DNA from: Thermococcus barophilus MP
GTDB lineage: Archaea; Methanobacteriota_B; Thermococci; Thermococcales; Thermococcaceae
Assembly (NCBI RefSeq): GCF_000151105.2
Contig: NC_014804.1
Location: forward strand, 1,178,001-1,242,000
Direction of reading: 5' to 3'
Length of the DNA: 64,000 bases
Part shown: positions 40,909-47,273 of the stretch, piece by piece
Numbering within the stretch: position 1 is the stretch's first letter
How the letters are laid out: each line of letters begins with the position of its first letter
Position numbers and translations under genes: made by a program
The notes under the pieces: generated by a model
Told to the model about the DNA's origin: nothing
What the model saw: only the letters and a program-made list of their open reading frames with translations
The model's database searches: none

Positions 40909-41433
40909 TTAAATGACGTATCTCCTTACCTCCTCTGTAAGGCCGTAATCAGGTATGAGCTCCCTACCATCATAAGAAACTTTAACATGCATTATTATGA
41001 GTCTGTTCCATGCCACTGGAATTGCCCATGCATCTTCTGGCTCCCTAAATTCTGCAGCCTCAATGACATATGCCTCTTTTAATACCACCTCAATTGTTTG
41101 TCGAACTTCTTGGGGATCAATTTCAACGTTCCACGCTCTAACAGGTCTCCCCTTAGGGGATGGAGCTTTTAAATAGGGATCATAGTGTATTCTGTCTATG
41201 GCAACACCCATGTACATTACTGGGACATCAACATGGGTTTCACCTGCTGGACCCCTTCGTATCAAAGGAACCCCCGCAGTAAAAAGAGACAGAGCAGTTT
41301 TAACGACATCGATGGCTTTATTTATGAGTTTCGGATCAAAAACTTTCCTATACTCTTTCCAATCACCTTTTATTGGAGGGGGTGTTGGGGCTACCATTTC
41401 AGCAACCTCCGTTGTGATTGTTGATTGAGTCAT
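40909..41433 (-). CDS. Conserved archaeal protein of unknown function
   Basis: A 174-residue protein. The N-terminal 25 residues are flexible and Thr/Pro-rich (TTEVAEMVAPTPPPIKGDWKEY). The middle has helices (KLINKAIDVVKTALSLFTAGVPL), followed by beta-like segments (VDVPVMYMGVAIDRIHYDPYL) and WNVEIDPQEVRQTIEVVLKEAYVIEAAEF. No domain recognised. GGGG precedes the ATG. Located between the ion transporter and a DMT transporter on the same strand. Confidence 0.65.
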   Translation of the reverse strand: MTQSTITTEVAEMVAPTPPPIKGDWKEYRKVFDPKLINKAIDVVKTALSLFTAGVPLIRRGPAGETHVDVPVMYMGVAIDRIHYDPYLKAPSPKGRPVRAWNVEIDPQEVRQTIEVVLKEAYVIEAAEFREPEDAWAIPVAWNRLIIMHVKVSYDGRELIPDYGLTEEVRRYVI

Positions 41434-41486
41434 ATAAACCCCTAAATAATCTTTTCCTTATAACAGCTTATGTATTCTAACCGACT

Positions 41487-42389
41487 TTACTCCAAAGAAA
41501 GTAGATACACCCCAAAAAACATCAAAACGCCAAAAAATGCTTTAACTGCTGTGAAGCTCTCCCCAAGAAGTAGAAAGGCAAAGAAAGCGCCGATTAAAGA
41601 GGAAGTCGAAAAAATTGCCCCCGTCTTCATGGCACCAATCTCCCTTAAGGCGAACAGGAACAGCACGATGGAAAAGCCTATGCTGAAGGCACCAACCGTT
41701 AGTATGTAGGGGATGCTCTGGAGAGGAATGTAGAAAGGAATTCCAAGCAGAGAAGCCAGAACCAGCAGTGCACTCCCCCCAAACAGGCCCTTGAGTGATG
41801 TCACCAGAAGCAGATCCCTCTTAACGCTCAGCAGCTTGCTCAGATTATTGTCCACCGCCCATGAAAGGCCTGCTAAAATTATTAAAATGTTCCCAAGGAT
41901 GCCTCTGCTCATCTCCACTCCCCTGAAGTTTTCCGTCGAGATCACAGCAACTCCAATTAGGATTAGGAGAATTCCGGTAATGCTTCTTCTTGAGGCTTTT
42001 TCTTTAAAGACCAAAAGGGCTATTAAAACAGTGAACAGCGTCTCGGTGTTGAGGAGCAAAGATGCGTTAACAGCTGTTGTCTTATTCAAGCCAAACATGA
42101 ACGAAAGAGGTGCCAAAAAGGAGCCAAAAAGCACTATAAGAGTCAGCAGCAGGAAGTCCCGTCCTGAGAAGTATTCCTGAGTTTTAACCTTAAATTCAAG
42201 CCTTCCGAGGATTTTGTCCTTGAGCGGCGTAAAGCGGAGGAGCATTAAAACTATCCCCGCCGTTAGATAGATACTCCCCGCTATTATCATCGGATGAACC
42301 TCTCTGAGGGCAATTTTGTTAAGTGTTGAGCCCATTCCAAAGAGCAGAGCTGCTAAAACTGCGCCCACATAGCCGTAGTGGTAGGTCAT
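41487..42389 (-). CDS. DMT-superfamily (EamA) transporter
   Basis: A 300-residue membrane protein with ten predicted helices in two EamA repeats (YVGAVLAALLFGMGSTLNKIAL at the start and ILGNILIILAGLSWAVDNNLSKLLS at the second repeat). These export amino acids, nucleotides or drugs; substrate unknown. The mRNA looks leaderless: TATA (CCTTATAAGG, about 42410-42419) lies about 25 bases before the ATG and no ribosome site is present. Confidence 0.88.
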   Translation of the reverse strand: MTYHYGYVGAVLAALLFGMGSTLNKIALREVHPMIIAGSIYLTAGIVLMLLRFTPLKDKILGRLEFKVKTQEYFSGRDFLLLTLIVLFGSFLAPLSFMFGLNKTTAVNASLLLNTETLFTVLIALLVFKEKASRRSITGILLILIGVAVISTENFRGVEMSRGILGNILIILAGLSWAVDNNLSKLLSVKRDLLLVTSLKGLFGGSALLVLASLLGIPFYIPLQSIPYILTVGAFSIGFSIVLFLFALREIGAMKTGAIFSTSSLIGAFFAFLLLGESFTAVKAFFGVLMFFGVYLLSLE

Positions 42390-42500
42390 GTATTATTCTT
42401 GAAAAAAAGCCTTATAAGGTTGATTCACACGAAAAGAAAGAAGATAACACAGGATTACACAAAACTCCAAGCAGTACCATGAAATTAAAAGGGAGAAACT

Positions 42501-42722
42501 TCAGTGGTGGCAACAGCCATGCTTCTTGTGACCGTGGCCATGTCCGTGGGAGTGCATTCCGTGTCCGTGCTCCATGCCCCCTTCCTTAATGTACTTCTCC
42601 GGATTTGCCTCAAACTGTGCCTTGCAGTGCGGGGAGCAGAAGTAATAGACCTTCCCTCCATATTCCACTTTAAATTCTGTCTCTTCACCAATTTCCATTC
42701 CACAAACTGGATCTATAGGCAT
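42501..42722 (-). CDS. YHS-domain protein with His-rich tail
   Basis: A 73-residue protein. [31 protein letters not shown] is the YHS domain (Cys-based metal site). The last 25 residues are His/Gly ([17 protein letters not shown]). YHS domains accompany copper and mercury proteins and probably bind metal. It begins directly after the HMA gene's stop with GGAGGTGG before it, so the two are co-translated as a small cytoplasmic metal-binding pair. Confidence 0.9.
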   Translation of the reverse strand: MPIDPVCGMEIGEETEFKVEYGGKVYYFCSPHCKAQFEANPEKYIKEGGMEHGHGMHSHGHGHGHKKHGCCHH

Positions 42723-42929
42723 TCAAGCCACCTCCGCTTCGTAGCCAAACTTTGCAACGGCATTAATCAAATCCTCAATCTTGAGCCTTGATTCATCGTA
42801 CTCAACGACAGCCATTTTTTCCTCAAGGCTTACATCAGCTTTAGCCCCAATTTTTTCCAAAGCCCTCTTAATTGTCATTGCACAGTGTCCGCAGCTCATG
42901 TTCTTGATCTTTAAAATAACCTTCGCCAT
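42723..42929 (-). CDS. HMA-domain copper chaperone (CopZ-like)
   Basis: A 68-residue single heavy-metal-associated domain. KIKNMSCGHCAMTIKRALEKI carries the MxCxxC metal site (with His before the second Cys), and the ferredoxin-like fold ends with IEDLINAVAKFGYEAE. It is expected to carry Cu(I) to CopA/CopB. Start 42929 is fixed by GGTGAT with its spacing. Promoter shows the CATTTTG...ATAA motif. Confidence 0.92.
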   Translation of the reverse strand: MAKVILKIKNMSCGHCAMTIKRALEKIGAKADVSLEEKMAVVEYDESRLKIEDLINAVAKFGYEAEVA

Positions 42930-42970
42930 TTGAATCACCAGTTTAAACTAAGCATGAAAGTTTATTGCCC

Positions 42971-42987
42971 TTATCTTTTTCAAAATG
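42971..42987 (-). promoter_or_regulatory. CATTTTG-ATAA promoter motif of the HMA-YHS operon
   Basis: Minus strand CATTTTGAAAAAGATAA, 58 bases before the start at 42929, overlapping the palindrome-like TTTCAAAATGGAAA at 42978-42991. Confidence 0.45.
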
Positions 42988-43023
42988 GAAATTTATTACA
43001 GCAAAAACTTTAAAAATTGAAAA

Positions 43024-43401
43024 TTAGAGGGAGTCAATTATTTTTTTGAGCTTTTCTTCCATAGGTTTCATGAGCTCGACAACTTTCTCCCCTGCGATTT
43101 TCCAAGCAACGCTCGGAAGTCCAATGCCAATGTAAACTCCATCCTCCCTGACATAGCCAAATGCAGTACAGGGCATTAGCGCTCCAATATTGGGATCAAG
43201 CCTGACGAGTTCCGCAACTACTTCACGGTCGCATATGAAGAGCACATGATAGTCAGCAATGATGCCGTCTTCCCTTTCCACTATGCTTACCGGAATTCTC
43301 TCTCCCACTATGAGAAAGCCCTCTTCTTCGATTTTCCTTTTAAGCTCTTCCCAAAGCCCATCCAAATCTCTTTCGAATCTTCTAACGTAGTAAAACTTCA
43401 T
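43024..43401 (-). CDS. DUF302 protein
   Basis: A 125-residue DUF302 protein: MKFYYVRRFERDLDGLWEELKRKIEEEGF, then VLFICDREVVAELVRLDPNIGALMPCTAFGYVREDGVYIGI, with the conserved Pro-Cys (MPC) seen in all three copies in this window. Function unknown; the Cys suggests thiol or metal chemistry. ATG 43401 is preceded by GGTGAT with four-base spacing. It follows the CoA-binding gene by nine bases. Confidence 0.88.
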   Translation of the reverse strand: MKFYYVRRFERDLDGLWEELKRKIEEEGFLIVGERIPVSIVEREDGIIADYHVLFICDREVVAELVRLDPNIGALMPCTAFGYVREDGVYIGIGLPSVAWKIAGEKVVELMKPMEEKLKKIIDSL

Positions 43402-43410
43402 GGATATCAC

Positions 43411-43776
43411 CTATGTCTCCACCATTATGCATCTGTAAAAGCTATAATCTACATTGTAACTCTCCAAAAATTCTCTGATTTCTTCACTCTCAGCGCCTGG
43501 CTGGAACCACAGCTTTTTGAAACCAGTTTCAACGGCTCTCTTCACAGCCTGAAGGCATGCCTTTGGAGGAATCACAAAAACTATTACATCAACATCCTTG
43601 GGGAGCTCCTCGACACTTTTATAGCACCTAATTCCCTCTATCTCGTCATAGTTTGGATTTACCGGCAGCACTTTAAAACCTTTCTTTAAAAGATCTTTGA
43701 GTATTATATTCCCGTATTTAGCTGGATTTTTTGATGCTCCAACCAAAGCTATCTTCTCAAATCCCTCAACTTTCAC
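43411..43776 (-). CDS. CoA-binding domain protein (YccU type)
   Basis: A 121-residue Rossmann-fold CoA_binding_2 protein. KIALVGASKNPAKYGNIILKDLLKKGF and VLPVNPNYDEIEGIRCYKSVEELP are the family signature, then VDVIVFVIPPKACLQAVKRAVETG and LWFQPGAES. Members bind CoA or CoA-like dinucleotides and act in sensing or acyl-CoA metabolism. GTG start with GGTGAG upstream. It is paired with a DUF302 gene, which suggests a thiol/CoA-redox function. Confidence 0.9.
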   Translation of the reverse strand: MKVEGFEKIALVGASKNPAKYGNIILKDLLKKGFKVLPVNPNYDEIEGIRCYKSVEELPKDVDVIVFVIPPKACLQAVKRAVETGFKKLWFQPGAESEEIREFLESYNVDYSFYRCIMVET

Positions 43777-43852
43777 TTAACTCACCAAGTTTGAATATTC
43801 CTTCATCCTTATTTGTCTTTTGGCATTACCGTTTTTGATAAATAAAAAGAAT

Positions 43853-44707
43853 TCATCCCACTGTCTTGAGCCTTTCCCTTTTGGCATTTAATTTAGGCTC
43901 TTTACCATAAGCTCTAAGGACAAGATAAAGTCCAAATATGAGATAACCAAATTGAACAATAACCCTTCCCCATTCCATTTTTGTAGAGTAACCAAAGAGC
44001 ACTGCGAATACTGAACCTATTGCACCTTTGTGAGACCATACACTATCGCTTGGAATTCCCAGGTCATATGCCTTCTCCCCAAGAAAGCCAAGATTAAATC
44101 CTTCCTCCTGCCCCCATTCAATGAGCTCATGTGTCCCATAACCTGCTAAGCCCGCTGCTACGAATACCAACAAGATTGAACTGTAGTAAAAGAACGTTCT
44201 TAGATTTATCTTCATACCAACCCCATATATAAGATAAGCTAACACTAAAGCGCCAATGAGACCTGTTACGAGGCCGGCTAAAGTACCGCTTAAATCTTGA
44301 GTGGCAAAAGGGGTTAAGAACAACACCGTTTCGAGCCCTTCCCTAAAGACCACTATAAAAGTAAAACCGATTAACGCAAGGGGACTAATTGCTTTACTTA
44401 CCTTGCTTTCTATCTCAGCTTTGATGTTCTTTCCTTTAGTGGCCATCCAGTATATCATACTCGTAAGGACCACCACCGCTATATACGACGCAACACCCTC
44501 GAAGAGCTCCTTCTCTTCAAAACCCCCATAAAACTTGAGGATTATTATACCCAACATAGTACTCACTAAAAGAGAAAGTCCAACACCAGTCCAGACCTCT
44601 TTGATTTGATTATCCCTATTGGTTCTTTTTAAGTATGCGATTATCACAGCCACTATTATTGCCGCTTCAAGTGCCTCTCTAAACGTTATAAGGAACTGCC
44701 CAATCAT
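43853..44707 (-). CDS. FTR1-family iron permease
   Basis: A 284-residue protein with seven membrane helices. Two REXXE iron-binding motifs are seen: TFREALEAAIIVAV near residue 9 and VVFREGLETVLFL in helix 4. It imports ferric/ferrous iron, in bacteria and yeast often with a partner oxidase; no partner is adjacent here. Start ATG has GAGGTG upstream. A DtxR-like palindrome TTAGGTCAACCTAA lies at 44729-44742 directly before it, implying iron-dependent repression. Confidence 0.93.
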   Translation of the reverse strand: MIGQFLITFREALEAAIIVAVIIAYLKRTNRDNQIKEVWTGVGLSLLVSTMLGIIILKFYGGFEEKELFEGVASYIAVVVLTSMIYWMATKGKNIKAEIESKVSKAISPLALIGFTFIVVFREGLETVLFLTPFATQDLSGTLAGLVTGLIGALVLAYLIYGVGMKINLRTFFYYSSILLVFVAAGLAGYGTHELIEWGQEEGFNLGFLGEKAYDLGIPSDSVWSHKGAIGSVFAVLFGYSTKMEWGRVIVQFGYLIFGLYLVLRAYGKEPKLNAKRERLKTVG

Positions 44708-44980
44708 CTTTATACACCTCGTAAATTCTTAGGTCAACCTAATCTAATTTTGCTCACTTATAATATTTACCTTTACCAAATTGAAAGTTTGAATCGTTAG
44801 TTAGAAAACGTCAGTATAGAGTACATTAAAATAGTTATTTCGAAATTTTAGAGATGGAATTTCAAACTATTATCTTCCACAATTTAAAGTCAATACTCAT
44901 TCCCGAATATGCACATATCTGTTACTTACCATTTCAAGAGAAAGCCTTGCAAAAATTTACAAAATGGAAAATGATAGAGC
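44708..44980. other. AT-rich gap with an imperfect hairpin and a repeated word
   Basis: This 273-base region separates FTR1 and the peroxiredoxin gene. Besides the iron box it holds an imperfect inverted repeat (AATAGTT...GAAATT at 44830-44847 against AATTTC...AACTATT at 44858-44871) and the word TTTACAAAATGGAAAAT at 44956-44972, identical to the reverse complement of 35144-35160. No open frame of note. Confidence 0.4.
44729..44742. promoter_or_regulatory. DtxR/IdeR-type iron box upstream of the FTR1 permease
   Basis: TTAGG-TCAA-CCTAA is a perfect inverted repeat with a four-base spacer, matching the classic DtxR/IdeR/MntR half-site TTAGG. It sits 22 bases upstream of the FTR1 start, in the promoter. 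Related boxes lie upstream of the peroxiredoxin gene at 45571-45604. Confidence 0.75.
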
Positions 44981-45550
44981 TCAAATTTTTCCCACCAAGT
45001 CCAAGCTCACTTTGAGAGTTTCTTTTCCAGGCTCCCAACTTGCAGGACATACTTGCCCAGGGTGTTCTCTTACATACTTGGAAGCCCTGAGCCTCCTGAG
45101 GATCTCCTTCGCGCTCCTCCCTATGCTGAGGTCGTGCATCTCCATGTGGACGACCTTTCCGTCGGGGTCTATTATGAAGGTCGCCCTCCATGAAACGCCC
45201 TCGTCCTCTATGTAGGTTCCAAAGAGCCGGCTTATTTTTCCAGCAGGGTCGGCGAGCATGGGGTATCTTATCTTCTTTATAGCTGGCGATGTGTCGTGCC
45301 AGGCCTTGTGGACGTAGGCGGTATCGGTCGAAACGCTGAGTATTTCAGCCCCTTCCTTTTTGAACTCCTCGTAGTAGTCGGCCAGCTCCTCAAGCTCCGT
45401 CGGGCAGACGAAGGTGAAGTCAGCCGGGTAAAAGGCAAGGACAACCCACTTGCCCCTGTAGTCCGAAAGCTTGACCTTTCCGATGTCGTCCTTCTCGGGG
45501 AGGTATGCATCGGCCTCGAAGTCCGGAACGATTTCTCCAACCTTCACCAT
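44981..45550 (-). CDS. 2-Cys peroxiredoxin (AhpC/Prx1 type)
   Basis: A 189-residue peroxiredoxin. The peroxidatic Cys is in FYPADFTFVCPTELEELADYY near residue 48 and the resolving Cys in HPGQVCPASWEPGKETLKVS near residue 167, the AhpC pattern. It reduces hydrogen peroxide, organic hydroperoxides and peroxynitrite with electrons from a thioredoxin/glutaredoxin-like system. Start 45550 is preceded by GAGGTGAATTCC. Two TTAGG-type boxes flank its TATA box, suggesting iron-responsive expression. The final ~60 bases are AT-rich while the body is GC-rich. Confidence 0.93.
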   Translation of the reverse strand: MVKVGEIVPDFEADAYLPEKDDIGKVKLSDYRGKWVVLAFYPADFTFVCPTELEELADYYEEFKKEGAEILSVSTDTAYVHKAWHDTSPAIKKIRYPMLADPAGKISRLFGTYIEDEGVSWRATFIIDPDGKVVHMEMHDLSIGRSAKEILRRLRASKYVREHPGQVCPASWEPGKETLKVSLDLVGKI

Positions 45551-45570
45551 GGAATTCACCTCAATATTAT

Positions 45571-45604
45571 GTTGGCGAGCCTAACTTATATAGGTTTGCC
45601 TAAC
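45571..45604. promoter_or_regulatory. Two iron-box-like repeats flanking the peroxiredoxin TATA box
   Basis: On the minus strand GTTAGGCAAACCTA (45604-45591) and GTTAGGCTCGCCAAC (45585-45571) share GTTAGGCnnnCC and are about two helical turns apart, with TATA (CTATATAAG) between. The first fits TTAGGnnnnCCTAA at nine of ten arm positions; the second is more degenerate. They resemble the FTR1 box, so one DtxR-like regulator may control both. Confidence 0.6.
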
Positions 45605-45752
45605 AAAGTGAAAACTTTTGAAATTAGGAACCCATAATTTTGAAAGACAAACTTAATTGTCTTAAAAAGCAAACTGATTTATGTGAGGATATACGGGAAT
45701 ATAATTCACAGAATAACAAAACAAGAGAAGAAAAAGAAAGTCAAAGATATCC

Positions 45753-46316
45753 TCATTTCCTACTCCCTTTCAGACCCATGAAGTAAACCGTCGCCAGACA
45801 GCCCGAACATTTCCTGCCGTAAATGTAGCACTCAGTGCAGACCTTCCCGCAGGGGGCAACTTTCCTCGTCGGCTCCAGCTTGAAGTCAACGAACTCTGGA
45901 TAGGCCGGAGACGAACCGAGGGAGACGTCCATCTCCTTAACCGACTCCATGGGCCGTATCGTGTTCTCTATGGTAGCCTCAAGGGCAGAGTAGCTCTCCG
46001 CTATGAGAGCCAGGTTTAGGTTGTACTTACCGGTTGTCGTGGCGACGAAGACCGTTCTCGGGCACCTTGCAAAAACATCGGCCAGCTTCTCGGCCTCGTC
46101 CATGCTCCGAACCTTGAGGTTCACCACCGCGGAGACAAAGTTCCTCTTCCTGATGTTCAGCAGTGCCTGAACCCTTAAGTCCCCCCGCCTCTCCAGCTTT
46201 TCAAGCCTCTCCCTCGCGGAGGGGTGGCTTATCCCCAGCTCCCTCGCTATCTCGGACATCTTCATCCTGCCGTTCTTCCTCAGCAGGCGGTATATCAGCA
46301 GGTCGCGTTCGTCCAT
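45753..46316 (-). CDS. Lrp/AsnC-type regulator with C-terminal Cys cluster
   Basis: A 187-residue regulator. The helix-turn-helix is MSEIARELGISHPSARERLEKLERRG; a RAM-like ligand domain follows (VSAVVNLKVRSMDEAEKL, VATTTGKYNLNLALI). The C-terminus adds CGKVCTECYIYGRKCSGC, five Cys in a pattern suited to an Fe-S cluster or zinc site, not part of normal Lrp proteins. It therefore may sense redox state, metal or oxygen. ATG 46316 is chosen because of GGTGGT upstream; upstream codons to 46376 lack similarity. Divergent from the DUF2892 and cytochrome b5-like genes. Confidence 0.85.
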   Translation of the reverse strand: MDERDLLIYRLLRKNGRMKMSEIARELGISHPSARERLEKLERRGDLRVQALLNIRKRNFVSAVVNLKVRSMDEAEKLADVFARCPRTVFVATTTGKYNLNLALIAESYSALEATIENTIRPMESVKEMDVSLGSSPAYPEFVDFKLEPTRKVAPCGKVCTECYIYGRKCSGCLATVYFMGLKGSRK

Positions 46317-46323
46317 AAAACCA

Positions 46324-46338
46324 CCTTCATTTTGAAGG
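46324..46338. promoter_or_regulatory. Inverted repeat at the Lrp-type regulator's ribosome site
   Basis: CCTTCA-TTT-TGAAGG is a perfect inverted repeat. On the minus strand its final arm (GAAGG) runs into the Shine-Dalgarno GGTGGT. A third half-site (GCCTTCA at 46344-46350) extends it to GAAGG/CCTTC/GAAGG. It could be an autoregulatory operator, or an mRNA hairpin hiding the ribosome site. Confidence 0.5.
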
Positions 46339-46408
46339 TTTTTGCCTTCAATTTCCTGGGAAATAAATATAACCATTTCGAAATTTTCTAAAAATCGAGG
46401 TGATTTTG

Positions 46409-46606
46409 ATGGAGCGGAACGAGGGAACCCTCGACAGGCTTTTGAGGATAGTTATAGGAATAGTACTGCTCGGCATATGGGCGGGCATGAACGTGCCCTA
46501 CGAGACAGTGCTTTTGATAGTCGGACTTATAGCACTGGTGACCGGACTTACCGGCTTCTGTGCAATTTATAAACTCCTGGGCATAAGTACCTGCAAAGAG
46601 TGCTGA
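46409..46606 (+). CDS. Small DUF2892 (YgaP-like) membrane protein
   Basis: A 65-residue protein: MERNEGTLDRLLRIVIGIVL, LLIVGLIALVTGLTGFCAIYKLLGIST and a final CKEC. Two membrane helices with the conserved Asn/Arg start and GxCxxYxLxGxxTC ending of DUF2892, often fused to or beside rhodanese and redox proteins. ATG 46409 follows GAGGTGAT. Ten bases separate it from the cytochrome b5-like gene, so the two form an operon. Confidence 0.9.
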   Translation: MERNEGTLDRLLRIVIGIVLLGIWAGMNVPYETVLLIVGLIALVTGLTGFCAIYKLLGISTCKEC

Positions 46607-46615
46607 GGTGAAAGG

Positions 46616-47239
46616 GTGAAGCGCGTAATCAAAGCCTTGATAATCTCAGGGGAGTTGCTCATAGTAGTCAGTCTGGCACTGATGGTAACCGGCCTGGCAA
46701 TGAACGACCCGGCGTCAACCCTTGGGTCGCTGATAAGCTACGAAACTGCCAGGAGAGCCCACACCATAGCGTCGTACCTCTTCATCCCCCTCTTTTACGT
46801 CCACACTGCGGCGGGCCTCCTCGTTATTGCGAACAGAACGGAGAGGCTGAAAACAGGAAAAGCCAAAAGGGCACTCGTCGGGGCCTGGACAGTCCTCACG
46901 GTGCTCCTCGTGGTGGCAGGATTTACCGCCTTCGGCACGGGGCGGTTGGCGTTAGGAAGCGTCCAGGCCACAGCAGTGCTGACCCTCGAAGAGGTCGCGA
47001 AGCACAGCAACGAAAACGACTGCTGGGTCGTAGTCGAAAACAGGGTCTACAACGTCACGTCGCTGATAGACACCCACCCCGGCGGCAGGGATGCAATACT
47101 GAAATACTGCGGCACAAACGCGACCGAGGTCTTTTTCCTTGAACACAACCAGAACGACTACGAGGCACTCCAGGCGTACTACATCGGCACAATCAACGAA
47201 CCGATCGTTAATCAAGGAAATGGCACAGAAAAAAGCTGA
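46616..47239 (+). CDS. Membrane protein with C-terminal cytochrome b5-like heme domain
   Basis: A 207-residue protein. Three membrane helices (about 7-29, 49-72, 85-106) carry two His residues (RRAHTIASYLF, YVHTAAG) that could bind heme within the membrane. Residues about 125-195 match cytochrome b5: LTLEEVAKHSNENDCWVVVE, VYNVTSLIDTHPGG with axial His, NATEVFFLEHNQNDYEALQAYYIG with the second His. It would face outward as an electron carrier. Cytochrome b5 domains and heme proteins in general are rare in Thermococcales. GTG start follows GAGGTGAAAGG. Downstream of a DUF2892 gene and divergent from a Cys-cluster regulator. Confidence 0.85.
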   Translation: MKRVIKALIISGELLIVVSLALMVTGLAMNDPASTLGSLISYETARRAHTIASYLFIPLFYVHTAAGLLVIANRTERLKTGKAKRALVGAWTVLTVLLVVAGFTAFGTGRLALGSVQATAVLTLEEVAKHSNENDCWVVVENRVYNVTSLIDTHPGGRDAILKYCGTNATEVFFLEHNQNDYEALQAYYIGTINEPIVNQGNGTEKS

Positions 47240-47273
47240 TGGAGACGGTTGACGTCTCCCTTTTAATGTTTTA

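Noticed and set aside
44830-44871. Hairpin as terminator or RNA gene
   Set aside because: The stem has a bulge and is AT-only; archaeal terminators do not need hairpins and no conserved RNA is recognised.
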